From Ramlibacter monticola (lineage in GTDB: Bacteria > Pseudomonadota > Gammaproteobacteria > Burkholderiales > Burkholderiaceae_C): DNA of 64,000 nt. The notes beneath the pieces are model-generated. The model worked only from the letters and a program-made list of their open reading frames with translations, had not been told where the DNA came from and searched no databases. Each line of letters opens with the position of its first letter. The stretch's first letter is position 1. Where the stretch lies: positions 1-64,000 of the forward strand of contig NZ_JAEQNE010000010.1 in assembly GCF_016722785.1 (NCBI RefSeq), read 5' to 3'. Both the position numbers and the translations under genes were made by a program. Shown here piece by piece: positions 47,388-56,915 of the stretch.

Positions 47388-48374
47388 TCACCCGGCGCGG
47401 TGGCGCTCGAGCAGCGCCGTGCGCGTCGTGGGACTTTCCAGCTGCGCCAGCCACCACTGCAGGGCGCGGCCCGGGCCCAGCGCGCCGGCATTGCGCCACG
47501 CGTAGCTCAGGCGGATGGTCCGCCGGCTGCCCCGCTGGATCTCCCGCGCGACCAGCCGGCCCGCCTCGATGTACGGCCGCGCGAGCGGCTCCGGCAGGAA
47601 GCCGCCGCCCAGCCCGCGCAGCTGCGCATCGAGCTTCGCCCGCATGTTCGGCATGGTGAGCACGTCCTGGCCCGCCAGCAGGCCGTAGGTGAGGGCGTTG
47701 GCGCGCTGCTGCGCGGAATCGGCGACGGCGACGGCGCGGTGCTTGATCAGCACTTCGTCCGGGATGGGCTCGCCGGCGGCGGCCAGCGGATGCTGCGGCG
47801 CGACCGCGAAGACGAAGTCGAGGTCGCCCAGTTCATGGCTCGCGATGCCCGGCGTGGTCCCCGGCTCGACCAGCACGCCCAGCGCGAGGTCCGCGCGGCC
47901 GGCGGTCAGCGCCTCCAGCGTTCCGCCCAGCGCCTCGTCGCGCAGCCGCAGGCGCGTCGTCGGGGCCAACCCGTAGAAGGAGTCCGCCAGTTCCATGACG
48001 GTGGTGCCCGACAGGGTCGTGTCGACCGCGACCGTGAACTCCACTTCCCAGCCGGTCGCGACCCGGCGGACGCGATGCGCCATCGCGTCGATGTCCTGCA
48101 GCAGCTGCTGTCCGGCGCAGAGCAGCTCGTTGCCGGCGGCGGTGAGGCGCGCCTGGCGCGAGCTGCGGTCGAACAGCAGCACGTCCAGCGCGTCCTCGAG
48201 CTGGCGGATGCGGTAGGTGACGGCGCTGGGCACCAGCCCGAGTTCGCGCGCGGCCGCCGCGAAGCTGCCGTGGTCCGCCACCGCCTGCACGAGACCGAAG
48301 GCGTCGGGGGTCAGCACGTCGCGCGGCGAGGCCACATCTCTTCCGTTGTCGTCAGGATTTTTGAATGATGCCAT
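47388..48374 (-). CDS. LysR-family transcriptional regulator
   Basis: A 328-residue regulator. The HTH is at residues about 22-62 (DAFGLVQAVADHGSFAAAAR, ELGLVPSAVTYRIRQLEDAL), slightly later than usual because of a 20-residue leader. The effector domain follows from about 105. Start ATG 48374 is the first codon downstream of the divergent promoter; longer readings run into the pirin gene. It is divergent from pirin-doxX-pirin with 67 bp between, so those genes are probably its targets. Confidence 0.91.
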   Translation of the reverse strand: MASFKNPDDNGRDVASPRDVLTPDAFGLVQAVADHGSFAAAARELGLVPSAVTYRIRQLEDALDVLLFDRSSRQARLTAAGNELLCAGQQLLQDIDAMAHRVRRVATGWEVEFTVAVDTTLSGTTVMELADSFYGLAPTTRLRLRDEALGGTLEALTAGRADLALGVLVEPGTTPGIASHELGDLDFVFAVAPQHPLAAAGEPIPDEVLIKHRAVAVADSAQQRANALTYGLLAGQDVLTMPNMRAKLDAQLRGLGGGFLPEPLARPYIEAGRLVAREIQRGSRRTIRLSYAWRNAGALGPGRALQWWLAQLESPTTRTALLERHRAG

Positions 48375-48441
48375 CAAATCCGTGGCCCTTTCGGCACGGC
48401 GGGCGAGCCCTAAATTCGTTCCTTCAAAGGACACACCCCAC

Positions 48442-49146
48442 ATGCTCACCTTGCGGAAATCCCAGGAGCGCGGCTTCGCCGACCACGGCTGGCTCAAGTC
48501 GTTCCACAGCTTCTCGTTCGCCGGCTACTACGACCCCGAGCACATGGGCTTCGGCAACCTGCGCGTGATCAACGAGGACCGCATCGCGCCCGGCACCGGC
48601 TTCGGCCAGCACGGCCACCGCGACATGGAGATCATCAGCTACGTGCTGTCGGGCGAACTCGCGCATCGCGACACGCTCGGCAACGTGAAGGCGATCCCGC
48701 CCGGCGACGTGCAGCGCATGAGCGCCGGCCGCGGCGTGATGCACAGCGAGTTCAACCACGCGGAGGACCAGACCACGCACTTCCTGCAGATCTGGATCGA
48801 GCCGAACGTGCAGGGCATCGAGCCGAGCTACGAGCAGAAGCGCTTCGACGCGGCCGACAAGCGCGGCAAGCTGCGCCTGGTCGCCTCGCCGGACGGCGCG
48901 GAGGGCTCGGTGCGGATCCACGCCGACGCGCGGGTGTACGCGGGCCTGTTCGACGGCGAGGAAAGCGCCACCGTCCCCCTCGACCCCGCGCGGCCGGTCT
49001 ACGTGCACCTCGTGCGCGGCGAGCTGTCCGTCAACGGCACGAAGCTGTCCGGGGGCGACGCCGCCCGGCTGCGGCGCGAGTCGCAGCTCGCCCTGGCCCA
49101 GGGCAAGGACGCCGAGGTCCTGGTGTTCGAGCTCACCGGGCAGTGA
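48442..49146 (+). CDS. pirin-family protein (YhhW/YhaK-like bicupin)
   Basis: A 234-residue bicupin. The metal ligands are in FGQHGHRDMEIISYVLSGEL and in SAGRGVMHSEFN (His, His, His, Glu). Members may have quercetin 2,3-dioxygenase activity or act in redox sensing. First of three plus-strand genes (pirin, doxX, pirin) divergent from the LysR gene. GGACACACCCC precedes the start with no strong ribosome-binding site. Confidence 0.91.
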   Translation: MLTLRKSQERGFADHGWLKSFHSFSFAGYYDPEHMGFGNLRVINEDRIAPGTGFGQHGHRDMEIISYVLSGELAHRDTLGNVKAIPPGDVQRMSAGRGVMHSEFNHAEDQTTHFLQIWIEPNVQGIEPSYEQKRFDAADKRGKLRLVASPDGAEGSVRIHADARVYAGLFDGEESATVPLDPARPVYVHLVRGELSVNGTKLSGGDAARLRRESQLALAQGKDAEVLVFELTGQ

Positions 49147-49180
49147 TTTCCATCCACCCCCACCCGCAAAGGAGATTTTC

Positions 49181-49645
49181 GTGGCAACTCTCGCACCCTC
49201 CCATTCCGGTTTCGCGGTGAACGCCGACACGGCGCCGCTCTCGCCGGCGCAGAACGCGCTGGCCTTGGTCGGCCGCGTGCTGCTGGCCTGGCTGTTCGTG
49301 CCCGCGGGCTGGGGCAAGATCATGGGATTCAGCGGCACGGTGGGCTACATCGCGTCCAAGGGCGTGCCCCTGCCCGAGGTCTGCGCCGCGATCGCGATCG
49401 CGGCGGAACTCGGCCTCGGGCTGGCGCTGCTGGTCGGCCTCAAGGCGCGCTGGGCGGCGATCGGCCTGGCCATCTTCGTCGCGGTGATCACGCCGATCTT
49501 CCACAACTACTGGGCCTCCCCCGAGGCGCAGGTGATGATGCAGAAGCAGGCCTTCAACAAGAACCTGGCCATCGTGGGCGGCCTGCTTGTCGTCGCCGCG
49601 TTCGGGGCGGGCGCCTTGAGCGTCGACGGCCGCAAGAGGCCCTGA
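49181..49645 (+). CDS. DoxX-family membrane protein
   Basis: A 154-residue protein with four membrane helices. The DoxX signature is LVGRVLLAWLFVPAGWGKIM followed by FSGTVGYIASKGVPLPEVCA. GTG start supported by AAAGGAG. DoxX proteins are often linked to thiol redox and oxidative stress. It lies between the two pirin genes, 34 nt after the first and 36 nt before the second. Confidence 0.91.
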   Translation: MATLAPSHSGFAVNADTAPLSPAQNALALVGRVLLAWLFVPAGWGKIMGFSGTVGYIASKGVPLPEVCAAIAIAAELGLGLALLVGLKARWAAIGLAIFVAVITPIFHNYWASPEAQVMMQKQAFNKNLAIVGGLLVVAAFGAGALSVDGRKRP

Positions 49646-49681
49646 GGATGGCCGGCATCGCCGCTGGCGGGAGGCGCTGAC

Positions 49682-50578
49682 ATGGGCATCGCCCTGCAGC
49701 TTTCCGGGCACGAGAAGGACCTCGGCGGAGGTTTCCTCGTGCGGCGGCTCCTGCCCGATGCGCGGCAGCGCAGCGTCGGCCCCTTCATCTTCTTCGACCA
49801 CTTCGGGCCGGCGCAGGAACTGCCCGGGGTGAACCACGACGTGCGGCCGCATCCGCACATCGGCCTGGCCACGGTGACCTACCTGTTCGAGGGCGCGATG
49901 ACGCATCGCGACAGCCTCGGCAGCACGCAGCTGATCGCGCCGGGCGCGATCAACTGGATGACGGCGGGCCGCGGGATCGTGCATTCGGAGCGCCGGCCCG
50001 AGCACCTGCGGGAGGTGGCGTACGTGAACCACGGGCTGCAGCTGTGGACCGCGCTGCCGCTGGCCCACGAGGAAACCGAGCCGGCGTTCTCGCACACGCC
50101 GGCCGACGCGATCCCGGAGGTGGCCGTGGGCGACGCGGGGGTGCGGGTGCTGGTGGGCGAGGCCTTCGGCGCGCGCTCGCCGGTGCCGGCCTTGTCGCGG
50201 ACGCTGTACCTCGACATCCGGCTGCCCGCCGGCGGGCGCATGGAGCTGCCGGCCCTGGAGCAGCAGCAGGCGGTCTACGCAGTCGAGGGCGCGCTGGAGG
50301 TCGACGGCGAGCCGCTGGCCACCCGGCGCATGGCGGTGCTGGAGCCGGGGACGGCCGTGGCGCTGGCGGCCCCTGCCGGCGCGCGGCTGGTGCTGGTCGG
50401 CGGCGATGCGCTCGATGCGCCGCGGCACATGTGGTGGAACTTCGTGTCCAGCCGGAGGGAGCGGATCCTGGAGGCGAGCGCCGACTGGCAGGCGATGCGC
50501 ATGGCGGGCGTGCCGGGGGATCCGGAGTTCATCCCGCTGCCGCCGACGCCGCCGACGCCGGCGGAACCGCGGTCTTGA
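49682..50578 (+). CDS. pirin-family protein (second copy)
   Basis: A 298-residue pirin. Metal ligands are in RPHPHIGLATVTYLFEGAMT and MTAGRGIVHSERRP. It is longer than the first pirin and closer to the classical pirin subgroup (HPH instead of HGH). A proline-rich tail ends the protein. GGGAGG lies upstream. The two pirins are different subfamilies, not a recent duplication. Confidence 0.92.
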   Translation: MGIALQLSGHEKDLGGGFLVRRLLPDARQRSVGPFIFFDHFGPAQELPGVNHDVRPHPHIGLATVTYLFEGAMTHRDSLGSTQLIAPGAINWMTAGRGIVHSERRPEHLREVAYVNHGLQLWTALPLAHEETEPAFSHTPADAIPEVAVGDAGVRVLVGEAFGARSPVPALSRTLYLDIRLPAGGRMELPALEQQQAVYAVEGALEVDGEPLATRRMAVLEPGTAVALAAPAGARLVLVGGDALDAPRHMWWNFVSSRRERILEASADWQAMRMAGVPGDPEFIPLPPTPPTPAEPRS

Positions 50579-50610
50579 CGGCCCTCGCAGTGCGCATCCG
50601 CCGCTGCGAG

Positions 50611-50980
50611 TTGGACGCAGTCGTCAGGGCCTGTTGCCTCCGGGGCCCGCCCCGGTCCTGCGCTCCGCGGAGTCGGACGCCTTGGCCTTCCACGCCGCAG
50701 TCTCAGAGGCTGAAAGCGGGTTCACTGCCCGCGTAGACGCAGATCCTTGCAGTGGCAGCGAAAGGGCGCCCACTGACAGCGGTTCCGAAGGCATCGCACG
50801 TCGCGCCCGCGCGTCGCAGGGCCGGGACGGGGCTGTCCGCCTCAGCGACATAAAGGGGGAGGCGCGGGCGCGGTCTTCGTTCGGGCCGGGGCTCCCATCC
50901 GCGCCGGAGGACAGTCGCTGAGGCGGACAGCCCCGTTCCGGCCCGGCCCGGAGGCAACCGGCCTGCAAGGCTGCGTCCAA
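50611..50980. repeat. nested palindromic repeat element, copy 2
   Basis: This fills most of the 499-nt gene-free stretch between the second pirin gene and dnaE. The outer arms are about 50611-50643 and 50948-50980 (TTGGACGCAG with CTGCGTCCAA, and GTTGCCTCCGG with CCGGAGGCAAC). The core hairpin has 31-nt arms 50819-50849 and 50914-50944 with 30 of 31 pairs around a 64-nt loop containing GGCGCGG/CCGCGCC. Copy 1 is at 1152-1420. The rest of the gap, 50579-50610 and 50981-51077, shows no gene; the last 60 bases should hold the dnaE promoter. Confidence 0.85.
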
Positions 50981-51077
50981 AGCGGCGCAACAGCGGGGGA
51001 AAGGGACTTTTCACGGACACCCCGCTCCCGTCGCTGTCAAGGGCGGCCGCACCACATCCGTTTTCTAGAATGACGGC

Positions 51078-54000
51078 ATGTTCGTCCACCTCCGCCTGCA
51101 CTCCGAATTCTCCGTCGTCGACGGCACCAACCGCATCGACGAGGTCATGAAGGCGGCGGCCGCGGACGGCCAGCCGGCGCTGGGCCTGTCGGACCTGAAC
51201 AACCTCTTTGGCGCCATCAAGTTCTACAAGGAAGGCCGCGGCAAGGGCGTCAAGCCCGTGATCGGTTGCGAGCTGATGCTGCAGGGCCTGGGCGCCGACC
51301 CGGCCGTCGTCACCCGCGTGCTGCTGCTGGTGCAGAACCACCGGGGCTACCTGAACCTCTGCGAGATCCTTGCCCGGGCCTGGACGAAGAACGTGGTCCG
51401 GGCCCAGGGCGTGGCCCGGCTCGAATGGCTGCAGGAACTGAACGAAGGGCTGATCCTGCTGTCCGGGGCGCAGGCCGGCCCGCTCGGCCAGGCCCTGCTG
51501 CAGGGCGACGAGGGCCGCGCCTCCGAACTGGCGCTGCAGCTCGCCGGCCTGTTCCCGCACCGCTTCTACATCGAGCTGCAGCGCGCCGGCCGGCCCGACG
51601 ACGAGCCGCACGTGGCTGCCGCCGTGCAACTGGCCGCCCGGCTGAGCCTGCCGGTGGTGGCCACCCACCCGGTGCAGTTCACGAAGGAAGACGACTACGA
51701 GGCGCACGAGGCCCGCGTCTGCATTTCCGAAGGCGAGATCCTGGGCAACCCGCGCCGGGTGCGCCGCTTCACGCGCGAGCAGTACTTCAAGTCGCAGGCG
51801 CAGATGGAGGCGCTGTTCGCGGATCTGCCCTCGGCCGTCGCCAACACGCTGGAGATCGCGCGCCGCTGCAACCTCGTGCTGGAACTGGGCAAGCCGCGCC
51901 TGCCCAACTTCCCCACGCCCAACGGCATGCCGGCCGAGGAGTACTTCCGCTACGCCTCGCACGAGGGCCTGAAGGAGCGCCTGCTGCACCTGTTCCCGAA
52001 AGAGGCCGAGCGCGAGCAGGTGCGCCCCCGCTACGAGGAACGGCTGGAGTTCGAGCTCGGGATCATCCTGAAGATGGGGTTCCCCGGCTACTTCCTGATC
52101 GTGGGCGACTTCATCAACTGGGCCAAGAACCACGGCTGCCCGGTCGGCCCGGGCCGGGGCTCCGGCGCCGGCTCGCTCGTGGCCTACGCGCTGAAGATCA
52201 CCGATCTCGACCCGCTGCAGTACAGCCTCCTGTTCGAGCGTTTCCTGAACCCGGAACGGGTGTCGATGCCCGACTTCGACATCGACTTCTGCCAGGGCAA
52301 CCGCGACCGCGTGATCGAGTACGTGAAGGAGAAGTACGGCCGCGACGCCGTGTCGCAGATCGCGACCTTCGGCACGATGGCCGCGCGCGCCGCCGTGCGC
52401 GACGTGGGCCGGGTGCTCGACATGAGCTACACCTTCTGCGACGGCATCAGCAAGCTGATCCCGAACAAGCCCGGCACGCACATCACGATCGCGGACGCGC
52501 TGGAGCAGGAGCCCATGCTCAAGGAGCGCTACGACCGCGAGGAGGAAGTGCGCACCCTGCTGGACCTGGCGCAGAAGCTCGAAGGCATGACCCGCAACAT
52601 CGGCATGCACGCGGGCGGCGTGCTGATCGCCCCGGGCAAGCTCACCGACTTCACGCCGCTGTACCAGCAGCCGGGCAGCGATTCCGCGGTGAGCCAGTAC
52701 GACAAGGACGACGTGGAGGCGGCCGGCCTGGTGAAGTTCGACTTCCTGGGCCTCGCCACGCTGACCATCCTGGAGCTGGCGCGCGAGTTCATCGTGCGCC
52801 GCCATCCAAGCCGCAAGGACTTCGCCTTCGAGACGATCCCGCTGGACGACGCGGCCACCTACCGGCTGTTCACCGACGGCAAGACCGAGGCGGTGTTCCA
52901 GTTCGAATCCCGCGGCATGCAGGGCATGCTGCGCGACGCGCGGCCCTCGCGGCTGGAGGACCTGATCGCGCTGAACGCGCTGTACCGGCCCGGCCCGATG
53001 GATCTGATTCCCACCTTCGTGGCCCGCAAGCACGGCCGCGAGGAGGTGGAGTACCCGCACCCAATGGTGGAGAAGGTGCTCTCGGAGACCTACGGGATCA
53101 TGGTCTACCAGGAGCAGGTGATGCAGACGGCGCAGGTGCTGGGCGGCTATTCGCTCGGCGGCGCCGACCTGCTGCGGCGGGCCATGGGCAAGAAGAAGGC
53201 CGAGGAGATGGCGCAGCACCGCGCGATCTTCCGGGAGGGCGCGGCGAAGAACGGCCTCAGCCAGGACAAGGCCGACGAGGTCTTCGACCTGATGGAGAAG
53301 TTCGCCGGCTACGGCTTCAACAAGTCGCACGCCGCCGCCTACTCGCTGCTGGCCTACCACACGGGCTGGTTGAAGGTCCATTTCACGGCGGAGTTCTACT
53401 GCGCCAACATGACCATCGAAATGGACAACACCGACAAGCTGAAGGTGTTGCACGAGGACGCGGTCAAGAACTTCGGCATGAGCTTCGAGGCGCCGGACAT
53501 CAACCGTGGCACCTGGCGCTTCGAGCCGATCTCGGACAAGGTGATCCGCTACGGCCTGGGCGCGATCAAGGGCACCGGCCAGTCGGCCATCGAGGCGATC
53601 GTCGCCGCGCGCGAAGAGGGCGGTGCCTTCAAGAGCCTCTACGACTTCTGCTGCCGCGTGGACCGCTCGCGCATCAACAAGCGGACGGTGGAAGCGCTGA
53701 TCAAGGCCGGCGCCTTCGATTCGCTGCAGCTCAATCGGGCTTCGCTGGTGGCGACCATCGACCGCGCCTACGAATTCGCGGCGGCGCAGGAGGCCAACGC
53801 CAACCAGGGCGGCCTGTTCGACCTGGGCGGAGAGGATTCTCACGGCGCCAGCACGCAGGAGCCGGACCTGGTGGAGGCCACGCCCTGGGGCGTGAAGGAG
53901 CGGCTGTCGCAGGAGAAGACGGCGATCGGCTTCTACCTCTCGGGCCACCTGTTCGACGAGGTGGAGCGCGAGGTGCGCCGCTTCTGCCGCCGCAAGATCG

Positions 54001-54545
54001 AGGAGCTGGTGGACACCCGCGAGCCGCTGCTGCTGGCAGGCATCGTGACGGACCTGCGCGTGATCAACGGCCAGCGCGGCAAGCTGGCGCTGTTCAAGCT
54101 CGACGACAAGAGCGACGTGATCGAGGCCGCGGCCGACGAGTCGGTGTACAAGCCGCAGTCGGCCTGGTTCAAGGACGACGAGCTGATCGTGGTGCAGGCG
54201 AAGCTGCAACCGGACCGCTTCTCCGGCGGCTTCCGCCTCAACGTGCAGCAGATCTGGGACCTCGCCACCGCGCGCTGCCGCTTCGGCAAGTACCTCAAGG
54301 TGGCCGTCAACGGCACCGCGCCGGACATCCAGCGCCTGGTGCGCGAATTCCCGCCGAAGAAGGAAATGACGGAGCAGGGCGAACTGCTGCGCGGCCTCCC
54401 CGTGCGGCTGGAAGTGCTGCGCGACGAAGCCCGCGCGGAACTGCAACTCGGCGAGCAGGCCAGGTTCTTCCCGACCGACGCCGCCCTGGCCAGCTGGATG
54501 GCCCAGGCCTACCAGGGGCAGGCGCAGGTGGTGTACGAGTCTTAG
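51078..54545 (+). CDS. dnaE: DNA polymerase III alpha subunit
   Basis: A 1155-residue replicative polymerase. The N-terminal PHP domain starts FVHLRLHSEFSVVDGTNRID; the palm motif with catalytic aspartates is PDFDIDFCQGNRDRVIEYVK. QGGLFDLGG at about residue 911 is the clamp-binding motif, and the OB domain follows (ITDLRVINGQRGKLALFKL-type segment). It is the main polymerase, in contrast to DnaE2 at 23299. It ends next to a palindromic repeat that separates it from the convergent tauD-like gene. Confidence 0.97.
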   Translation: MFVHLRLHSEFSVVDGTNRIDEVMKAAAADGQPALGLSDLNNLFGAIKFYKEGRGKGVKPVIGCELMLQGLGADPAVVTRVLLLVQNHRGYLNLCEILARAWTKNVVRAQGVARLEWLQELNEGLILLSGAQAGPLGQALLQGDEGRASELALQLAGLFPHRFYIELQRAGRPDDEPHVAAAVQLAARLSLPVVATHPVQFTKEDDYEAHEARVCISEGEILGNPRRVRRFTREQYFKSQAQMEALFADLPSAVANTLEIARRCNLVLELGKPRLPNFPTPNGMPAEEYFRYASHEGLKERLLHLFPKEAEREQVRPRYEERLEFELGIILKMGFPGYFLIVGDFINWAKNHGCPVGPGRGSGAGSLVAYALKITDLDPLQYSLLFERFLNPERVSMPDFDIDFCQGNRDRVIEYVKEKYGRDAVSQIATFGTMAARAAVRDVGRVLDMSYTFCDGISKLIPNKPGTHITIADALEQEPMLKERYDREEEVRTLLDLAQKLEGMTRNIGMHAGGVLIAPGKLTDFTPLYQQPGSDSAVSQYDKDDVEAAGLVKFDFLGLATLTILELAREFIVRRHPSRKDFAFETIPLDDAATYRLFTDGKTEAVFQFESRGMQGMLRDARPSRLEDLIALNALYRPGPMDLIPTFVARKHGREEVEYPHPMVEKVLSETYGIMVYQEQVMQTAQVLGGYSLGGADLLRRAMGKKKAEEMAQHRAIFREGAAKNGLSQDKADEVFDLMEKFAGYGFNKSHAAAYSLLAYHTGWLKVHFTAEFYCANMTIEMDNTDKLKVLHEDAVKNFGMSFEAPDINRGTWRFEPISDKVIRYGLGAIKGTGQSAIEAIVAAREEGGAFKSLYDFCCRVDRSRINKRTVEALIKAGAFDSLQLNRASLVATIDRAYEFAAAQEANANQGGLFDLGGEDSHGASTQEPDLVEATPWGVKERLSQEKTAIGFYLSGHLFDEVEREVRRFCRRKIEELVDTREPLLLAGIVTDLRVINGQRGKLALFKLDDKSDVIEAAADESVYKPQSAWFKDDELIVVQAKLQPDRFSGGFRLNVQQIWDLATARCRFGKYLKVAVNGTAPDIQRLVREFPPKKEMTEQGELLRGLPVRLEVLRDEARAELQLGEQARFFPTDAALASWMAQAYQGQAQVVYES

Positions 54546-54555
54546 GCCGTCTTTC

Positions 54556-54676
54556 AACCAAACAGCCGAACGCAGAGGGCGCAGAGGTACGCAAAGGACG
54601 CAGAAAAAACCTCTTAAGGAATTTTCTGCGCCCTCTGCGAATCCTCTGCGCCCTCTGCGTTCGGCTGTTTTGGTTT
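54556..54676. repeat. long palindromic repeat (AACGCAGAGGGCGCAGAGG family), copy 2
   Basis: Inverted arms begin with AACCAAACAGCCGAACGC and end with its near complement, with GCAGAGGGCGCAGAGG units inside and an AT-rich centre. It lies between the convergent dnaE and TauD-like genes (stops at 54545 and 54689). Copy 1 is at 6244-6347. Both copies sit at 3' ends of genes, which suits a transcription terminator. Confidence 0.88.
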
Positions 54677-54688
54677 AAGCCCCAACCC

Positions 54689-55408
54689 CTACGCAGCCTC
54701 CTTCTCGATCGGCGCCGCCAAGGTATACCGCCCCTGGATCCGCGCGCGCTGCAGCTTGCGCGACGTGCCTGCCGGGGCGGCGTCGTGGCGGTGCATCACG
54801 GTGAGGTTGTTCCACAGCACGATGTCGCCGCGCTGCCACGGGTGGCACAGGGTCACCGCTTCGGCCGTGCCGTAGCTCCAGGCGATGTTCAGCAGCCGCT
54901 CGGATTCGGCGATCGGCACGTCCGTGATGCGCGACTCGCGGCGGCTGCCGAGGAACAGCGAGTGCTCGCCGGTCTCGGGCTGCATGATCACCATGGGATG
55001 CACGTTGGGGCCGTGCTGCACGGCCAGCCAGCGCAGCCGTGCCTGGAGGTCGGGCGCGATCAGGCGCAGCGCGGCGGGCAGGCAGGCGAACCAGGTCGCA
55101 CCGCCGCTTTCGGGCACCTGGCGCGCATGCAGCAGGCAGCCGAAGGGCGGCCGCTCGGTCCAGGCGAGGTCCACGCCCCAGCGCGTTTCGCCGGCGCCCA
55201 GGTCCGGCAGCGGATCGACCTGGCCGAAGCGCGCGCCGAAGGCGAGCAGGCCCTCGCGATCCAGCCCGTGGCCGCGGAACACCAGAAGGTGCTGGCGCTG
55301 CCACAGGGCATAGAGCTGGCGGAAGGCGGCCGCGTCGAGATCGGCGAGCGCCACGTCTTCGACCAGGGCTCCGAAACCGGCCCCCAGGGGTTCCTGGACC
55401 ATCGACAT
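54689..55408 (-). CDS. TauD/TfdA-family dioxygenase-like protein lacking one iron ligand
   Basis: A 239-residue member of the 2-oxoglutarate/Fe(II) dioxygenase family. The region where TauD has W-H-x-D reads RWGVDLAWTERPP here (residues about 77-89), so the first His ligand is Gly while the Asp is kept. The distal His is in LTVMHRHDA and the 2-oxoglutarate Arg in SRKLQRARI near the C-terminus. It is shorter than TauD (283), mainly at the N-terminus. Enzyme activity as an ordinary hydroxylase is doubtful. ATG near 55408; it is convergent with dnaE and lies after the tolQRA genes on the same strand. Confidence 0.82.
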   Translation of the reverse strand: MSMVQEPLGAGFGALVEDVALADLDAAAFRQLYALWQRQHLLVFRGHGLDREGLLAFGARFGQVDPLPDLGAGETRWGVDLAWTERPPFGCLLHARQVPESGGATWFACLPAALRLIAPDLQARLRWLAVQHGPNVHPMVIMQPETGEHSLFLGSRRESRITDVPIAESERLLNIAWSYGTAEAVTLCHPWQRGDIVLWNNLTVMHRHDAAPAGTSRKLQRARIQGRYTLAAPIEKEAA

Positions 55409-55605
55409 TTCTCCCTTCTGATCTGCACTTCTGAGTGCGAGTGTTGGCCAGGTCGAGTGCCCGGCGGCGCCCCCTTACCAACGCTTGCAACAGGCCCTGT
55501 CAGAAATAGCAGGGCAAGGCCCAGCGGCGGATGCAGGGAATCGGGGCACGATGCCCGCCGCCCCTGTCAGAACTGACAGTGCGCGGGCACAACGGGGTCG
55601 GGCTC

Positions 55606-56481
55606 TCAGCCCTTGGGCCGGAACTCGATGACGACCGGCGAGGGCACGCGGCCGTCCACGTCGCGGGGCAGGGACTCGGTCTTCTGCAGGGCCCGCAGCA
55701 CCGCGTCGTCCCAGGACTTGACGCCGCTGGAGCGCACCAGCTTGCTCGAGACGATCGTGCCGTCCGGCGACGTGCGGACCTCGACTTCCGCCTTCGGGTT
55801 CCCGTCGATGTTGTCGGTGAACGTGATGTTGGGGCGCACCCGGGCGTTGACCTTCGCGCCCCAGCCCGCGGAAGGCCCGGACGCCTTCGCGGCGCTGCCG
55901 GTGGAGCCGGGCGCGCCGGTGCCGGCCAGGGCCTGCATGCGCCGCAGGTTGTCCTCGCGCTGCTGCGCGAGCTTCTTCGCGTCGCGAGCCTCCTTCGCTT
56001 CCTGCTCCTTGTGCTTCTTCTCTTCTTCCTTGCGCTTCGCCTCGGCTGCGAGACGGGCTTCTTCCTTCTTCTTCGCGAGCTCCTCCTCGCGCTTCTTCTT
56101 CGCCTCGAGCTTGCGGCGCTCCTCGCGTTCGCGTTCCAGCTCCGCCCGCTTCTTCTCTTCGACCTCCCGCTTGAGCTCGCGCTCGCGCGCGATCTGCGCG
56201 TCGCGCTGCAACTGCGGGTCCGGTTGCGGCGGCGGCGGCTTCACCACGGGCTGCGGCGGGGCCGGCGGCGGCTGCGGCGGCTCGGGCGGCGCCGCTTCCC
56301 GCGGCACGGCGGACCACAGCTCGGCCTCCACCGCCACCGACTGGCTTTCGCGCTGCCACTTCAGCCCGGACGCGAGACCGGCGACCAGCAGCGCGTGCGC
56401 GACCAGCGCCAGCACCAGGCCGCGGCCCATCGCATCCTGCGGGGGCGGAGCGAATTCGGGGCGGTCGGCGGCGGCGTCCAT
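55606..56481 (-). CDS. tolA: TolA, cell-envelope integrity protein
   Basis: A 291-residue periplasmic-spanning protein. A single helix (GRGLVLALVAHALLVAGLAS) is at residues about 18-38, then a Pro-rich and long Lys/Glu/Arg/Ala helical region (residues about 90-185), and a globular domain with RPNITFTDNIDGNPKAEVEV. It links TolQR to the outer membrane during cell division and colicin/phage entry. Follows tolR by 7 nt. Usually tolB and pal come next; here the TauD-like gene does. Confidence 0.92.
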   Translation of the reverse strand: MDAAADRPEFAPPPQDAMGRGLVLALVAHALLVAGLASGLKWQRESQSVAVEAELWSAVPREAAPPEPPQPPPAPPQPVVKPPPPQPDPQLQRDAQIARERELKREVEEKKRAELEREREERRKLEAKKKREEELAKKKEEARLAAEAKRKEEEKKHKEQEAKEARDAKKLAQQREDNLRRMQALAGTGAPGSTGSAAKASGPSAGWGAKVNARVRPNITFTDNIDGNPKAEVEVRTSPDGTIVSSKLVRSSGVKSWDDAVLRALQKTESLPRDVDGRVPSPVVIEFRPKG

Positions 56482-56488
56482 GGCCGGT

Positions 56489-56914
<426 letters not shown>

Positions 56915-56915
56915 G

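Noticed and set aside
50703..54557. 1284-codon minus-strand frame opposite dnaE
   Set aside because: Antisense shadow of dnaE; no domain, and composition is typical of third-position GC bias.
51266..55576. 1436-codon plus-strand frame overlapping dnaE
   Set aside because: Arg/Gly/Pro-rich out-of-frame reading that runs through the palindromic repeat and antisense to the TauD-like gene.
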